Counted from the stretch's first letter, positions 1 through 9,826 are shown. The stretch is 64,000 nucleotides of DNA from Priestia taiwanensis (GCF_014638355.1 NZ_BMFK01000001.1:1565160-1629159); one strand, 5' to 3'. The notes: generated from the sequence alone by a model not told the origin. Numbers and translations: made by a program.

Positions 1-1610
1 TCGGTAAGAATACATACGCAGTACAATTCCAAGATGAAATTATATTAATTGATGCCGGAATCAAGTTTCCAGAAGATGAGCTTCTAGGAATCGACTATGT
101 AATCCCAGATTACACTTATTTAGTTCGTAACGAAGAGAAAATTAAGGGATTGTTTGTTACACATGGACACGAAGATCATATTGGAGGAATTCCTTACTTA
201 CTTCGTCAAATTAACATTCCTATTTATGGTGGCAAATTAGCGCTCGGTTTAATTAAGAATAAATTAGAAGAGCATGGCTTACTACGTAAAACAAAGTTAA
301 TCGAAATTAAAGAAGACGATGTTATCAAGTTCCGTAAAACGTCGGTTACGTTCTTCCGTACAACACATAGTATCCCTGATTCATATGGCGTTGTTGTAAA
401 GACTCCACAAGGACAAGTTGTACATACTGGAGACTTTAAATTCGATTTCACACCGGTTGGAGAGCCTGCTAACTTAACGAAGATGGCAGAAATCGGAAAA
501 GAAGGCGTGTTATGCTTACTATCTGACAGCACAAACAGTGAAGTACCTCACTTCACAATGTCAGAGCGTCGTGTTGGAGAAAGCATTGACGAAATTTTCC
601 GTAAAGTAGACGGACGTATTATTTTCGCAACGTTTGCATCGAACATTCATCGCTTACAACAAGTTGTTGAATCTGCTGTGAAAACGAATCGAAAAATTGC
701 AGTATTCGGACGTAGTATGGAAGCTGCAATTGAAATCGGTCATGATTTAGGATACATTAAATGCCCGAAAGATACGTTTATCGAACCATCACAAATTAAC
801 CGCTTACCTGCTAATGAAGTAGTTATCTTATGTACAGGTAGCCAAGGTGAGCCAATGGCTGCATTATCTCGTATCGCTAATGGAACGCACCGTCAAATCC
901 AGATTATCCCTGGTGACACAGTTGTGTTCTCATCTTCACCAATCCCAGGTAACACATTAAGCGTAAGCCGTACAATTGATAAATTATACCGTGCTGGCGC
1001 AGATGTTATCCACGGTTCATTAAGCGACATTCATACAAGTGGTCACGGTGGACAACAAGAGCAAAAGTTAATGCTTCGCTTAATTAAGCCGAAGTTCTTT
1101 ATGCCAATCCACGGTGAATACCGTATGCAACGTATGCACGCACAACTTGCTCAAGATTGTGGTGTATTACCAGAAGATTGCTTCATTATGGACAATGGTG
1201 AAGTACTTGGCTTACGTGCAAACGAAGCACAAGTAGTTGGTAAGATTCCTTCTGGTAACGTATATATTGATGGTAGCGGTATCGGTGATATTGGTAACAT
1301 CGTATTGCGTGACCGTCGTATTCTTTCTGAAGAAGGTCTTGTTATCGTTGTGGTAAGCATCGACATGAAAGAATTCAAAATTGCTGCTGGCCCAGACATT
1401 ATCTCTCGTGGATTTGTCTATATGCGTGAAAGTGGCGATTTAATTAACGAAGCACAACAGTTAATTTCTGTTCACTTAAACAAAACAATGGAACGTCGTA
1501 CGACACAATGGTCTGAAATTAAGAATGAAATTACAGACACATTAGCACCGTTCCTATACGAAAAAACAAAGCGCAAACCGATGATTTTACCAATCATTAT
1601 GGAAGTGTAA
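1..1610 (+). CDS. rnjA: Ribonuclease J1 (5' end outside window)
   Basis: RNase J1 is a metallo-beta-lactamase/beta-CASP nuclease with 5'-to-3' exonuclease and endonuclease activity, central to mRNA decay and rRNA maturation in Bacillus. The reading frame is open from base 3, so roughly 20 N-terminal residues lie outside the window. Visible signs are the metal-binding motif HGHEDHIGG, the HTGDFKFD motif, beta-CASP signatures and the C-terminal end [10 protein letters not shown], all nearly identical to the B. subtilis protein of 555 residues. The gene is followed at once by a strong terminator. In B. subtilis the neighbour of rnjA is ktrC; here a KtrC-like gene lies about 19 kb away. Identification is firm. 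Confidence 0.97.
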   Translation, partial: GKNTYAVQFQDEIILIDAGIKFPEDELLGIDYVIPDYTYLVRNEEKIKGLFVTHGHEDHIGGIPYLLRQINIPIYGGKLALGLIKNKLEEHGLLRKTKLIEIKEDDVIKFRKTSVTFFRTTHSIPDSYGVVVKTPQGQVVHTGDFKFDFTPVGEPANLTKMAEIGKEGVLCLLSDSTNSEVPHFTMSERRVGESIDEIFRKVDGRIIFATFASNIHRLQQVVESAVKTNRKIAVFGRSMEAAIEIGHDLGYIKCPKDTFIEPSQINRLPANEVVILCTGSQGEPMAALSRIANGTHRQIQIIPGDTVVFSSSPIPGNTLSVSRTIDKLYRAGADVIHGSLSDIHTSGHGGQQEQKLMLRLIKPKFFMPIHGEYRMQRMHAQLAQDCGVLPEDCFIMDNGEVLGLRANEAQVVGKIPSGNVYIDGSGIGDIGNIVLRDRRILSEEGLVIVVVSIDMKEFKIAAGPDIISRGFVYMRESGDLINEAQQLISVHLNKTMERRTTQWSEIKNEITDTLAPFLYEKTKRKPMILPIIMEV

Positions 1611-1621
1611 GATATGTGTAA

Positions 1622-1652
1622 AAGGCACTAGGAAAAATTCCTAGTGCCTTTT
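1622..1652 (+). terminator. Rho-independent terminator of rnjA
   Basis: A 13-bp perfect stem (AAGGCACTAGGAA and its complement) with a 3-nt loop is followed by a T-rich tail, 12 bases after the rnjA stop codon. Confidence 0.9.
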
Positions 1653-1747
1653 CTTTCATTCTTTTGCATATATAATAGGAGCCCTCCTCGCTTCTCTATA
1701 TAATAACTTATAATTAGTTCTTTACTCGAAAGATGGGATAATCTCTA

Positions 1748-1872
1748 CACACTACACTCCGAGTGGACACTTTCCGCGGGCGAGAGCGAGCCTCCTCGGC
1801 AAGCCTTGCGGGTTCCCACTTTCCTCGCTTTTCCCGCAGGAGTCGCCACTCTCCGTTACGTGTATGAAATGT
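1748..1872 (-). repeat. bcr1-like intergenic repeat, longer copy
   Basis: This GC-rich, highly foldable block is unlike the surrounding AT-rich DNA. Its reverse complement matches the block at 62454-62540: both share the runs CATACACG, CGGAGAGTGGCGACTCCTGC and TCCACTCGGAGTG. Relative to that copy, this one carries about 65 extra internal bases containing stem-forming segments. It lies between two terminators in a convergent intergenic region, a typical site for neutral mobile repeats. The size and the partner copy fit the bcr1 family described for the B. cereus group. The family name is from memory, and I cannot see the expected TTTAT flank on both sides here. Confidence 0.7.
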
Positions 1873-1889
1873 CCTTTATTCTAATACAG

Positions 1890-1920
1890 AAAAAGCAAAT
1901 CGCTCAGCAATTTGCTTTTT
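1890..1920 (-). terminator. Terminator of the gntP-glxK operon
   Basis: The 11-bp perfect stem AAAAAGCAAAT / ATTTGCTTTTT has a 9-nt loop and lies 10 bases past the glycerate kinase stop. The A/T-rich stem ends could work in both directions. Confidence 0.85.
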
Positions 1921-1930
1921 CCTATATATA

Positions 1931-3073
1931 TTACTTCCCTCTACTACTCATTTTAATAATCTGCGCAACATTACGTGCTGTACGTTCTAAATTTTGTTCG
2001 CCTTGTCGCAATGCTTCTTCTAGCGTAATTGCTGCTGGAACAATTGGGAAAACAATATCAATTCCATGCTCATATACAACTGCGCAATCTTCGCGTAAAC
2101 ACCCTGCAAGGCCGATAACTGGAATGTCGTATAACTTCGCCGTTTTTGCAACGCCAATCGGTGTTTTTCCGTAAATTGTCTGTCCATCAATGCGTCCTTC
2201 GCCTGTAATAACGTAATCTGCACCTTTTACTTTTTCTTTTAAGTTCGTTGCCTCAATAACAATATCAACACCGCTTTTTAGTTCGGCATTCAAGAAGGCA
2301 AGTACACCTGCACCTAGCCCTCCTGCTGCACCTGCTCCAGGTACTACTTCAACATTCTTTCCTAAATCTTCTCGAATAACATGCGCATAATGAGCAAGGT
2401 TGGAATCTAGTGCTGCTACCATTTCACTTGTAGCACCTTTTTGTGGCCCGAAAATTGCTGATGCCCCTCTATTTCCTGTAAGTGGATTATCTACATCACA
2501 TGCCACGATGAAAGAAACATTTTGTAAGCGCTCATCCATTTCGCCCACATCAATTTTAGCTAGTTGTGCAAGTGCACCACCACCAACAGGTAATTCTTCT
2601 CCAACTCTATTTAATAACTTCGCGCCTAATGCTTGAGCCATACCAGCTCCGCCATCATTCGTTGCACTTCCGCCTAATCCTAAAATAATACGTTCTACCC
2701 CTTCATCTAACGCACGACTAATTAACTCTCCCGTTCCTCTTGTTGTCGTTACAAGTGGATTTCGCTTTGCTACTGGTACGTAATGAATCCCAGAAGCTGC
2801 CGCCATTTCAATAACAGCTGTTTTACCGTCTCCTACTATACCGAAATACCCTTCTACTTTATTACCAAGTGGACCTGTTACAAATTCCTTCACGATATAT
2901 CCATTCGTTGCATCTACTAATGATTGTACTGTCCCTTCTCCTCCGTCTGCCATTGGCACTTGAACATACTCGGCATCTGGAAATACATGCTTCCAGCCTT
3001 TTTCAATCGCATGTGCAACTTCTTTTGCTGTTAAACTTTCTTTAAATGAATCTGGTGCGATGACAATTTTCAT
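1931..3073 (-). CDS. glxK: Glycerate kinase
   Basis: The 380-residue protein matches the GlxK/GarK (type 1 glycerate kinase) family, which phosphorylates D-glycerate with ATP to feed glyoxylate, glucarate or serine breakdown products into glycolysis. It has the family N-terminus MKIVIAPDSFKESLTA, the MADGGEGT segment near residue 40, and glycine-rich runs such as LGLGGSATNDGGAGM (about 130-145) and PGAGAAGGLGAGVLAF. The ATG start is preceded by GGGGGAG. It begins 12 bases after the GntP permease stop, so the two form one operon and the kinase probably acts on the imported substrate. Whether the product is 2- or 3-phosphoglycerate cannot be read from sequence. Confidence 0.93.
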   Translation of the reverse strand: MKIVIAPDSFKESLTAKEVAHAIEKGWKHVFPDAEYVQVPMADGGEGTVQSLVDATNGYIVKEFVTGPLGNKVEGYFGIVGDGKTAVIEMAAASGIHYVPVAKRNPLVTTTRGTGELISRALDEGVERIILGLGGSATNDGGAGMAQALGAKLLNRVGEELPVGGGALAQLAKIDVGEMDERLQNVSFIVACDVDNPLTGNRGASAIFGPQKGATSEMVAALDSNLAHYAHVIREDLGKNVEVVPGAGAAGGLGAGVLAFLNAELKSGVDIVIEATNLKEKVKGADYVITGEGRIDGQTIYGKTPIGVAKTAKLYDIPVIGLAGCLREDCAVVYEHGIDIVFPIVPAAITLEEALRQGEQNLERTARNVAQIIKMSSRGK

Positions 3074-3085
3074 GTTGCTCTCCCC

Positions 3086-4354
3086 CTATATAAACAATTT
3101 AAATACACCAAACAGAAGTGTTGAAACTGTAACTAAAGTTAATCCTACCGCTGTTTCATATGGAATTAACTTTAGGCGTTCTTTCATGCCCATGTTCAGG
3201 CTGCCAGCTGTCGCATGGAAGAAACTACCGTGTGGCATATGATCCATTACTGTTGCACCTGCATGAATCATTGCCGCCCCTGCTAACGAAGCTACACCTA
3301 ATTCTAGAATCGTTCCACTAAATACAGAACTTGCAACTGCCGTACCTGCTGTTGTTGATGCTGTTGCTAATGACATTGCTGCACCACTAATTGGCGCTAA
3401 TAAGTAAGCTGGTAATCCTGAATTTGTTAAACCGTCAATAATCACATTTTTTAATCCAGAGTTCGAAATAATTCCTGCAAGTGTACCCGTTCCGAGTAGC
3501 ATAATGGCTACACCTGACATTTTATTTAAGCCTGATACCGCATAATCATTAATCTTCTTCGCACGGCCCATCGCAATTGCACCGACAATACCACCAATTG
3601 GTAAGGCGATCATTGGATCGATATTAATATTAAATATTGGTCGTAATGCTAACAAAATAATTGCAGTTAGCGGTGCAATTATCGCTGTCCCGAAACTAGG
3701 TAATGATTCTGTGTTCACCGCTTGCACTTCTTCTTTCGTTACTGCTGTTCCTTTGTTCACTAGCTTCTTCGCTAATATGTACGTCACAACAATTCCGAAA
3801 ATAGCCGGAATGATTCCTGCTGCCATAACAGATGTTAATGGTACATTGAATGCGTCAGATGCGGCAATTGTATTTGGATTTGGTGACATAATGTTACCAG
3901 CTTTTCCTCCACCAATCATCGCTAATAAAATTGCCATTTTTGATAAATTTGCACGACGCGCAATTGCTAATGCAATTGGCGCTACTGTAATTACTGCAAC
4001 GTCCACGAATACGCCAACAGATGTTAAAATTGCTGTTGCTAATGTTAGAGATAGCAATGCTTTCGCTTCCCCTACCTTCTTGACAATTGTTTCTGCTAAT
4101 GTTGTTGCTGCGCCTGATTCAATTAAGACACCTGCTAACACACCTGCTGCAATAATACGTAATACAGCTGGAATAATTCCTTTTGCACCTTCGATCATAA
4201 GTGTTACCGTCTCAACTAGCGTAACTCCTCCGATAATTCCACCAATCAATGCACCCGCTATCATTCCATATGCCGGTGGTACTTTCTTCAAAATAAGTCC
4301 AATTGCAATAACAAGCGCACAAATGGCACCTAACGCACTTACTTCAATTCCCAT
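3086..4354 (-). CDS. GntP-family organic acid permease
   Basis: The 422-residue integral membrane protein has about a dozen hydrophobic helices and GntP/gluconate:H+ symporter features (GAIxGGxxGxV-type segments near the N-terminus, GGKAGNIMSPNPNT in the middle, DHMPHGSFFHAT near the C-terminus). The start chosen is the ATG of MGIEVSALGAI, which has AAAGGGGAC 9 bases upstream; an upstream ATG would add 23 residues that look like leader. Being operonic with glycerate kinase and next to a CdaR-type regulator, it most likely imports glycerate or a related hydroxy-acid. Substrate is inferred from context only. Confidence 0.85.
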   Translation of the reverse strand: MGIEVSALGAICALVIAIGLILKKVPPAYGMIAGALIGGIIGGVTLVETVTLMIEGAKGIIPAVLRIIAAGVLAGVLIESGAATTLAETIVKKVGEAKALLSLTLATAILTSVGVFVDVAVITVAPIALAIARRANLSKMAILLAMIGGGKAGNIMSPNPNTIAASDAFNVPLTSVMAAGIIPAIFGIVVTYILAKKLVNKGTAVTKEEVQAVNTESLPSFGTAIIAPLTAIILLALRPIFNINIDPMIALPIGGIVGAIAMGRAKKINDYAVSGLNKMSGVAIMLLGTGTLAGIISNSGLKNVIIDGLTNSGLPAYLLAPISGAAMSLATASTTAGTAVASSVFSGTILELGVASLAGAAMIHAGATVMDHMPHGSFFHATAGSLNMGMKERLKLIPYETAVGLTLVTVSTLLFGVFKLFI

Positions 4355-4398
4355 TTCCTCTGTCCCCTTTCTTTTTTTGTTACTTTCAGTATGAACGA

Positions 4399-4413
4399 AG
4401 AAAGCGTTTTCAT
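4399..4413 (-). promoter_or_regulatory. Perfect cre (CcpA) site upstream of gntP-glxK
   Basis: On the minus strand the 15-mer ATGAAAACGCTTTCT fits the catabolite-responsive element consensus WTGNAANCGNWNNCW at every defined position. It sits 45-60 bases before the gntP start and about 30-40 bases downstream of the predicted transcription start, a typical roadblock position for CcpA repression. Confidence 0.85.
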
Positions 4414-4446
4414 CATTAGGCAAAAAGACAAGATTCTCTCTTGTTT

Positions 4447-4478
4447 TATATAAAAAAGTTGTTCATTTGCACAACAAC
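4447..4478 (-). promoter_or_regulatory. Promoter and inverted-repeat operator of gntP-glxK
   Basis: On the minus strand a -35-like TTGTGC (4469-4474) and a -10-like TATATA (4447-4452) are 16 bases apart. The -35 lies inside an inverted repeat, GTTGTT/AACAAC (4458-4463 and 4473-4478). Such a site beside cdaR is a plausible CdaR operator. The promoter is an assignment by eye. Confidence 0.5.
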
Positions 4479-4488
4479 AATAAAAGAA

Positions 4489-4512
4489 AAAAGCAGCCAA
4501 TAAGCTGCTTTT
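4489..4512 (-). terminator. Terminator of the cdaR-like gene
   Basis: The 9-bp stem AAAAGCAGC / GCTGCTTTT with a 6-nt loop overlaps the stop codon of the regulator gene. Confidence 0.75.
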
Positions 4513-5656
4513 ACTCGGCTACTTGGAATGTATGACGTAACATAGCCCCGTACAACCAAAATAGGTCGTGAATATTCTTCGGATCTTTCCCTGTTAGTTC
4601 ATAAATACGATTCAAGCGATAACGGAGTGTATTGCGATGGATAAATAACTTCGTTGCCACTTGACTCAACTCACCATTTTCTTCTATAAACGCGTGTAAT
4701 GTGTTGCGTAGTTCTCCATTTTTATCTTGTTTAACAAGATAATCATACGATTCGTCTAGCGCTTCTTCCTTCCATGTCGTATGCATATCATAAAACAAAG
4801 CCTGGACTTTCAACTGCTCAAATGTATATACTTGCTCTTCTGGATATAATATTTTTCCAATTTGTAACGTTGTTTGTGCAATTTTATAGGATGTATGCAC
4901 GTTTTTCATATGTGTAGACTGTTTCCCACTTGCAATACGTACCCTTATATTAAGCAATTGCTCACAGTTATGTTGTACAGAAAGAAGGCGTTCCTCAACA
5001 TTGCCATGTAGCTTTACATCATCCAATAACACAATATAGTTCGAATCCACTACAGCTGTTAATGTGTGAGGACAACAGTTTGTTACTTCATTCATAACGA
5101 GATTCATCCGCTTCATCTGCTCATCTGAGGATATCTGTTCTATAGGGACTTCAATTAGACTTGCAACCCATGGGTGATCTAATCGAATACCTAATGTGTT
5201 ACTATACTCTACTACTTGTCTATATGAAGGATTACGGTCGTAAATAAGAGAGAAAATAAATTCCTCTTTCAGTCGATTTGTCCATTCCATTTTATGAATG
5301 AAATACGCTTGTTCAATCATCATTTCAGCTGTCATTTTCATTAATTCTCCAAATTGTGATACTTCACGTGGATCACCTGTTATTCCGATAATGCCTAGTA
5401 CCTTCTCTTGGAATTCAATTAACAGATTTGTACCTACTTTCACACCTTGTAATTGCTTTGACTGCTTATCATCTATATCAATACGGCTACTACGTCGAAG
5501 TGCCAATATCGCTCCTTCATGCGCTGTTCCAATACGTGACTTTTCACCTGAGGCGATAATAACGCCTTTTTCATCCATCACATTAATGTTATGATGAATG
5601 ACGTTCATCGTTCGATTGACAATTTGTTGTGCTAGCTCTTTTGACAATAATGCCAT
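4511..5656 (-). CDS. cdaR: CdaR-type transcriptional regulator
   Basis: The 381-residue regulator has an N-terminal putative sugar-diacid recognition domain (about residues 1-135, starting LLSKELAQQIV), a middle region, and a C-terminal PucR-type helix-turn-helix (about 310-365, with FIHRNTLRYRLNRIYELTG). In E. coli CdaR activates genes for galactarate, glucarate and glycerate use. The ATG start has AGGAAAGGG 8 bases upstream; a GTG three codons earlier has no room for a ribosome binding site. It is read in the same direction as gntP-glxK, just upstream of it but behind its own terminator, and probably controls that operon. Confidence 0.88.
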   Translation of the reverse strand: MALLSKELAQQIVNRTMNVIHHNINVMDEKGVIIASGEKSRIGTAHEGAILALRRSSRIDIDDKQSKQLQGVKVGTNLLIEFQEKVLGIIGITGDPREVSQFGELMKMTAEMMIEQAYFIHKMEWTNRLKEEFIFSLIYDRNPSYRQVVEYSNTLGIRLDHPWVASLIEVPIEQISSDEQMKRMNLVMNEVTNCCPHTLTAVVDSNYIVLLDDVKLHGNVEERLLSVQHNCEQLLNIRVRIASGKQSTHMKNVHTSYKIAQTTLQIGKILYPEEQVYTFEQLKVQALFYDMHTTWKEEALDESYDYLVKQDKNGELRNTLHAFIEENGELSQVATKLFIHRNTLRYRLNRIYELTGKDPKNIHDLFWLYGAMLRHTFQVAE

Positions 5657-5814
5657 GAAGTCCACCCTTTCCTACAACGTACGAAACAACATGCCTTATG
5701 TTCTTTTTCTTCTATTATAGTAAAATACAAACTTTATGTCAGTTGTATAGAAAAGAGTTGCCTCATTTGTCAAAATGAATGAGACAACTCTTTCTTACGT
5801 TGTATCTCTCCAAC

Positions 5815-6955
5815 TTATCGTAATGCTTGCTCGAAATCTTGCAATATATCTTCTATATTTTCAAGCCCTACCGAGAATCGTAGTAACGTATTAGAAATAC
5901 CACGCTTCTCTCTCTCTTCTTGTGGCATTGCAGCATGTGACATCTTGGCTGGATACGACAAAATTGACTCTACTCCACCAAGACTTACCGCAAATACAGG
6001 GATTTTAATTTTTTCTACAAACAAACGGAAGGTATCTTCATCACATAATTCAAATGAAAGTACTGCTCCAGGTCCATATGCTTGTTCTTGATGAATCTCG
6101 TATCCTTCATGCGAGGCTAAGCCTGGATAATAGACACGCTTCACCTTCGAATGATGCTCTAAGTAAGAAGCTAGTTGGAGTGCCGCTTTCATTGACTGCT
6201 CCATACGTACATGTAATGTCTTAATACCACGCATCACGAGCCATGCATCTTGTACTCCCAATACCGCTCCGAATGCTTTTTGCAAAAATTCAAGACGATA
6301 CGCTAACTGTGAATCGTTCACTACTGCTAACCCTGCAAGCACATCACTATGTCCACCGAGAAACTTCGTCGCACTATGCAACACAACATCTACCCCTAAC
6401 TCAAGAGGACGTTGTAGTTGTGGTGTCATAAATGTATTATCTAAAAATGTTAAAGCGCCTACTTCTTTCGCTAGCTGTGTCAAAGCTCTAATATCTGTAA
6501 TCTTTAACGTTGGATTTGACGGTGTCTCCATATAAATTACTTTCGTATTTGGTTGAATAGCTTCGCGTACTTTTTCAATATCTGTCATATCTACATACGT
6601 ATACGAAATACCCATTCTTCCTAACACTTCCGTCACAAAACGGTACGTCCCACCATACACATCTTCCGTAATAATGACATGATCTCCTGCCGACAAAAGA
6701 AGAAATGCGGTAGAGATAGCAGCCATCCCTGATGAAAAAGCAAATCCCCTCGTTCCACCTTCTAATTCTGCAATCGTATCCTCTAATGCTTCACGCGTCG
6801 GATTCCCAGCACGATTATAATCATATTTTCCAAACGCATCAATATCATACTGGTGATGCGTTGACGTATGATGAATTGGTACACTTACACCACCATATGT
6901 CGGCTCAATCCTATGCTTTCCGTGCAACACCTTCGTTTGAAATGTAAATTCACTC
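5815..6955 (-). CDS. metC: Cystathionine beta-lyase
   Basis: This PLP enzyme of the Cys/Met metabolism family (380 residues) splits cystathionine to homocysteine, pyruvate and ammonia. Visible are the YDYNRAGNPTR motif, SSGMAAI, and the PLP-binding lysine in HSATKFLGGH (K198). The paralogue metI lies directly upstream, and the GTG start overlaps the metI TGA stop as GTGA, with GAGGTGG upstream, so the genes are translationally coupled. The start base is at 6957, so the coding span reaches two bases beyond the listed end. The call as beta-lyase rather than gamma-synthase rests on gene order as in B. subtilis metI-metC. Control is by the S-box ahead of metI. Confidence 0.9.
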
Positions 6956-8066
6956 ACCTTACGACCACCTCACTCGCTTTTTTCAATGCTTGCGCTAAGT
7001 CTTGCTTAATATCTTCTACGTCTTCAATACCAACAGAGAAACGTAATAATCGATTACATACCCCACGCGCATGTCGAATCTCTTCTGGAATATCCATATG
7101 TGTTTGCGTTGTTGGATACGTGATGAAACTTTCAAGTCCACCTAGACTTTCCGCAAAGCAGATTAACGATAATGATTGCAAGAATGGATTCACCATTGAC
7201 TCATGCTGAATGCGGAACGAAACCATTCCACCTTTTCCAGGGTATAAGACATCTGTTACTTCGTCACATTCCTCTAAGTATTCCACTAACGCTTTCGCAT
7301 TCTCTTCATGCTTTTTCATACGAAGTGACAATGTCTTCATCCCTCTCATTAACAACCAGGAATCAAACGGACTTAACACCGCACCGCCTGCATTATGGTA
7401 CTTCGCCACTTGCGTTGATAGCTCTTCTCCCTTCGTCACAATTAAGCCAGCAAGCACATCATTATGACCACCTAAGTATTTCGTTGCACTATGAATAACA
7501 ATATCTGCTCCTAATTCGATTGGACGTTGTAAGATAGGTGTTAAGAATGTATTGTCGACAATACATAATAACCCGTGACGCTTCGCCACCGAAGCAATTG
7601 CCTCAATATCACACTCTACCATTAATGGATTTGTTGGTGTTTCTAAAAAAACTGCCTTCGTCGATTCGTTAATTGCCCCGTGAACTGCTTGCACAGAGCT
7701 TGTATCTACGTAATGACACTTCAGTCCATATTTCGCAAATACTTCTTCAAATAAACGATACGTTCCGCCATATAAGTCATCCGAGACAATTAATTCATCC
7801 CCTGCTTTGAAAAGAGACAGAAGCGTTAAGATTGCTCCCATCCCGGAACTACAGGCAAACCCTGCATCCCCGCCTTCTAAATCAGCAATTGCCTTCTCTA
7901 CTAATTGACGTGTCGGATTCGTCGTTCGAATATAGTCAAATCCCGTTGATTGCCCAATTCCCGCATGACGATATGCTGTTGATAAGTATATCGGTGCACT
8001 AACTGTACCCGTTACTTCCTCGCTTCGATTCCCAATTTGTGCTACTTTCGTGTCCACTCTATACAC
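6954..8066 (-). CDS. metI: Cystathionine gamma-synthase / O-acetylhomoserine thiolyase
   Basis: The 370-residue PLP enzyme joins an activated homoserine ester to cysteine (or sulfide) in methionine synthesis. The family motifs are YIRTTNPTR, CSSGMGAI and the PLP lysine in HSATKYLGGH (K196). The start is a GTG 9 bases after AGGAG. It leads a two-gene operon with metC and is preceded by an S-box SAM riboswitch with its own terminator, so it should be switched off when S-adenosylmethionine is plentiful. Dual activity is known for B. subtilis MetI; I infer it here. Confidence 0.92.
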   Translation of the reverse strand: MYRVDTKVAQIGNRSEEVTGTVSAPIYLSTAYRHAGIGQSTGFDYIRTTNPTRQLVEKAIADLEGGDAGFACSSGMGAILTLLSLFKAGDELIVSDDLYGGTYRLFEEVFAKYGLKCHYVDTSSVQAVHGAINESTKAVFLETPTNPLMVECDIEAIASVAKRHGLLCIVDNTFLTPILQRPIELGADIVIHSATKYLGGHNDVLAGLIVTKGEELSTQVAKYHNAGGAVLSPFDSWLLMRGMKTLSLRMKKHEENAKALVEYLEECDEVTDVLYPGKGGMVSFRIQHESMVNPFLQSLSLICFAESLGGLESFITYPTTQTHMDIPEEIRHARGVCNRLLRFSVGIEDVEDIKQDLAQALKKASEVVVR

Positions 8067-8090
8067 TCACTTCATCTCCTTTAATAAAAT

Positions 8091-8123
8091 AAAAAAACCT
8101 TCTTCATAAGAAGAAGGTTTTTG
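8091..8123 (-). terminator. Riboswitch expression-platform terminator
   Basis: A 12-13-bp stem (AAAACCTTCTTC / GAAGAAGGTTTT, loop ATAA) is followed on the minus strand by seven T. It lies between the S-box aptamer and metI and is the OFF-state terminator. Confidence 0.92.
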
Positions 8124-8147
8124 ACATTCCTATAACGTCACTTCCTC

Positions 8148-8236
8148 TTATCTGCTGGAATTAGCACCTTTTCAGCTCTATATGCTGACGGTTGCTGAGG
8201 TATCTACAGGCCAGTCCCTACACCTCTCTGGATAAG
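8148..8236 (-). ncRNA. SAM-I (S-box) riboswitch aptamer
   Basis: Reading the minus strand, the P1 strands CTTATC (8231-8236) and GATAAG (8148-8153) enclose the S-box core: AGAGAGGTGTAGGGACTGGC, then CAGCAACC and AAAGGTGCTAATTCCAGCAG. These are the invariant segments of SAM-I riboswitches. The aptamer is followed by a terminator and then metI, so binding of S-adenosylmethionine should stop transcription of metI-metC. Confidence 0.96.
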
Positions 8237-8259
8237 AAAATATTTTTACAATTACACAC

Positions 8260-8289
8260 ATCATACAATAACAAAATGAAACTTGGCAA
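8260..8289 (-). promoter_or_regulatory. Promoter of the S-box/metI-metC transcript
   Basis: On the minus strand TTGCCA (8284-8289) and TATGAT (8260-8265) are 18 bases apart, placing the start of transcription just upstream of the aptamer. Confidence 0.65.
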
Positions 8290-8383
8290 CAAAAATTTTC
8301 TAATTTTATAAAAAACAAAGAAAATTCCACCTTTTCATCAACTTCTTTCCACTAAATGCAAACAAAACACTTCAAAATAATAA

Positions 8384-8413
8384 TTGACAAATAAAAAAAT
8401 GCCGTGATATGGT
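8384..8413 (+). promoter_or_regulatory. Promoter of hom
   Basis: A consensus TTGACA (8384-8389) and TATGGT (8408-8413) are separated by 18 bases, giving a leader of about 130 bases before hom. The leader holds a CCAACTGG palindrome but no riboswitch or T-box that I recognise. Confidence 0.65.
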
Positions 8414-8551
8414 AATAATCAAAATTTTATTTTTCTAAAAAGTTGCAAGTTTCAATCTTTTCCAACTGGTTGAATATGGCATTATACGTCTAGTTATCTA
8501 TTCATTTTTCATATGTGCAAACAACAAACAAAGTATGTGGGAGGTTCAAGA

Positions 8552-9808
8552 ATGAGCGAAGTTAAAGTGGCGTTATTAGGGTTTGGAACAATTGGATATG
8601 GGGTATACACAAACATTACAAACGAGCAAAATACAATTCAAAATGTGGTAAAGCAAACAGTAAAAATTACAGGTGCTCTTATTCGTGATCCTCACAAAGA
8701 GCGAAGTATTGCAAAGGATATATTGTTAACAACAGACTTTCATGAATTACTCGCAAAAGAAAAACCAGATGTTGTCATTGAAGCAATGGGCGGCATCGAA
8801 CCGACATTAACGTATATTAAAGATGCACTAAACGCAGGTTGCCACGTTATTTCTGCAAACAAAGATTTAATTGCAAGACATGGAAAAGACATCGAAGAAA
8901 TAGCGAAAGCAAACAACGTTTTCTTTGCTTATGAAGCAAGTGTAGGTGGGGGCATTCCACTTATTCGCACAATTAAAGAATTACTTCAGTTCAACCACAT
9001 TGAACAAATTGAAGCTATCTTAAACGGAACAAGTAACTTTATTTTAAGCTACATGCGCTCAGAGAAAGCGTCATTTGAAGATGCTTTGGAAATTGCAAAA
9101 GCAAAAGGTTATGCAGAGCCAGATCCAACGAATGATGTAGAAGGATACGATCCATTCTACAAAGCAATGGTATTAAGTAACTTAATGTACGGTGCACAAC
9201 CTCACTGGGAAGATGTATTTGTCGAGGGCATCTCAAAAGTGAAAACAGATGAATTATTACTTGCAGAAACACTCGGCTTCCGCTTAAAACAGTTTGTGTC
9301 TATTAACGATGCCCTACAAGTAAGCGTTGGACTACATTTCGTAGATAATACACATCCTCTTTACGGTGTAGAAGGCGTAGACAATGCCATTCGCTTTAAA
9401 GCAAAAACACTTGGCTTCTTAACATTACAAGGTCCTGGTGCAGGAGCAAATGCAACATCTAGCGCAATTATTGAAGACCTTGTTTCGTTCTATACGAAGG
9501 AGAAAGTCGTTCCAGAGGTACCAAAACAAACTCGTGTCCCAGAAAATGCAGAACGCCCAACATCAACATATACCCTTCTCTTCACAAGAGAAGATTGTTG
9601 TGAGAAATTGGTTGATATATTACAAGAAAACGGAGCTATTTTACAACGTGCATCCTCTCCGTATGGGTCAGCGCTCTTATACAAAACACACGGAACACCT
9701 ACGTATCAATTACTCGCACAATATGCCGAAGACGTTGCATTATACAGTGCACACGTAACGAACGAACAGCTTTATACTAGGACGAAAGAAGTTATTTCAA
9801 CTATTTAA
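8552..9808 (+). CDS. hom: Homoserine dehydrogenase
   Basis: The enzyme reduces aspartate semialdehyde to homoserine, the branch point to methionine and threonine. The 418-residue protein has an N-terminal NAD(P)-binding fold (LLGFGTIGYGVY), the catalytic-domain signatures SANKDLIA and LNGTSNFILSYM (about 150-165), and an ACT-like C-terminal regulatory region (about 345-415). The start chosen is the ATG of MSEVKVALLG because GGGAGG lies 7 bases upstream; a start 13 codons earlier has none. It is divergent from metI-metC, so here it probably supplies homoserine for methionine. Bacillus genomes usually carry another copy with thrC-thrB. Confidence 0.93.
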   Translation: MSEVKVALLGFGTIGYGVYTNITNEQNTIQNVVKQTVKITGALIRDPHKERSIAKDILLTTDFHELLAKEKPDVVIEAMGGIEPTLTYIKDALNAGCHVISANKDLIARHGKDIEEIAKANNVFFAYEASVGGGIPLIRTIKELLQFNHIEQIEAILNGTSNFILSYMRSEKASFEDALEIAKAKGYAEPDPTNDVEGYDPFYKAMVLSNLMYGAQPHWEDVFVEGISKVKTDELLLAETLGFRLKQFVSINDALQVSVGLHFVDNTHPLYGVEGVDNAIRFKAKTLGFLTLQGPGAGANATSSAIIEDLVSFYTKEKVVPEVPKQTRVPENAERPTSTYTLLFTREDCCEKLVDILQENGAILQRASSPYGSALLYKTHGTPTYQLLAQYAEDVALYSAHVTNEQLYTRTKEVISTI

Positions 9809-9826
9809 TATTCCAATATAAAGATT

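Noticed and set aside
3711-4394. Long open frame antisense to gntP (over 220 codons)
   Set aside because: It mirrors the Gly/Ala-rich membrane protein on the other strand, has no ribosome binding site and its product is low complexity.
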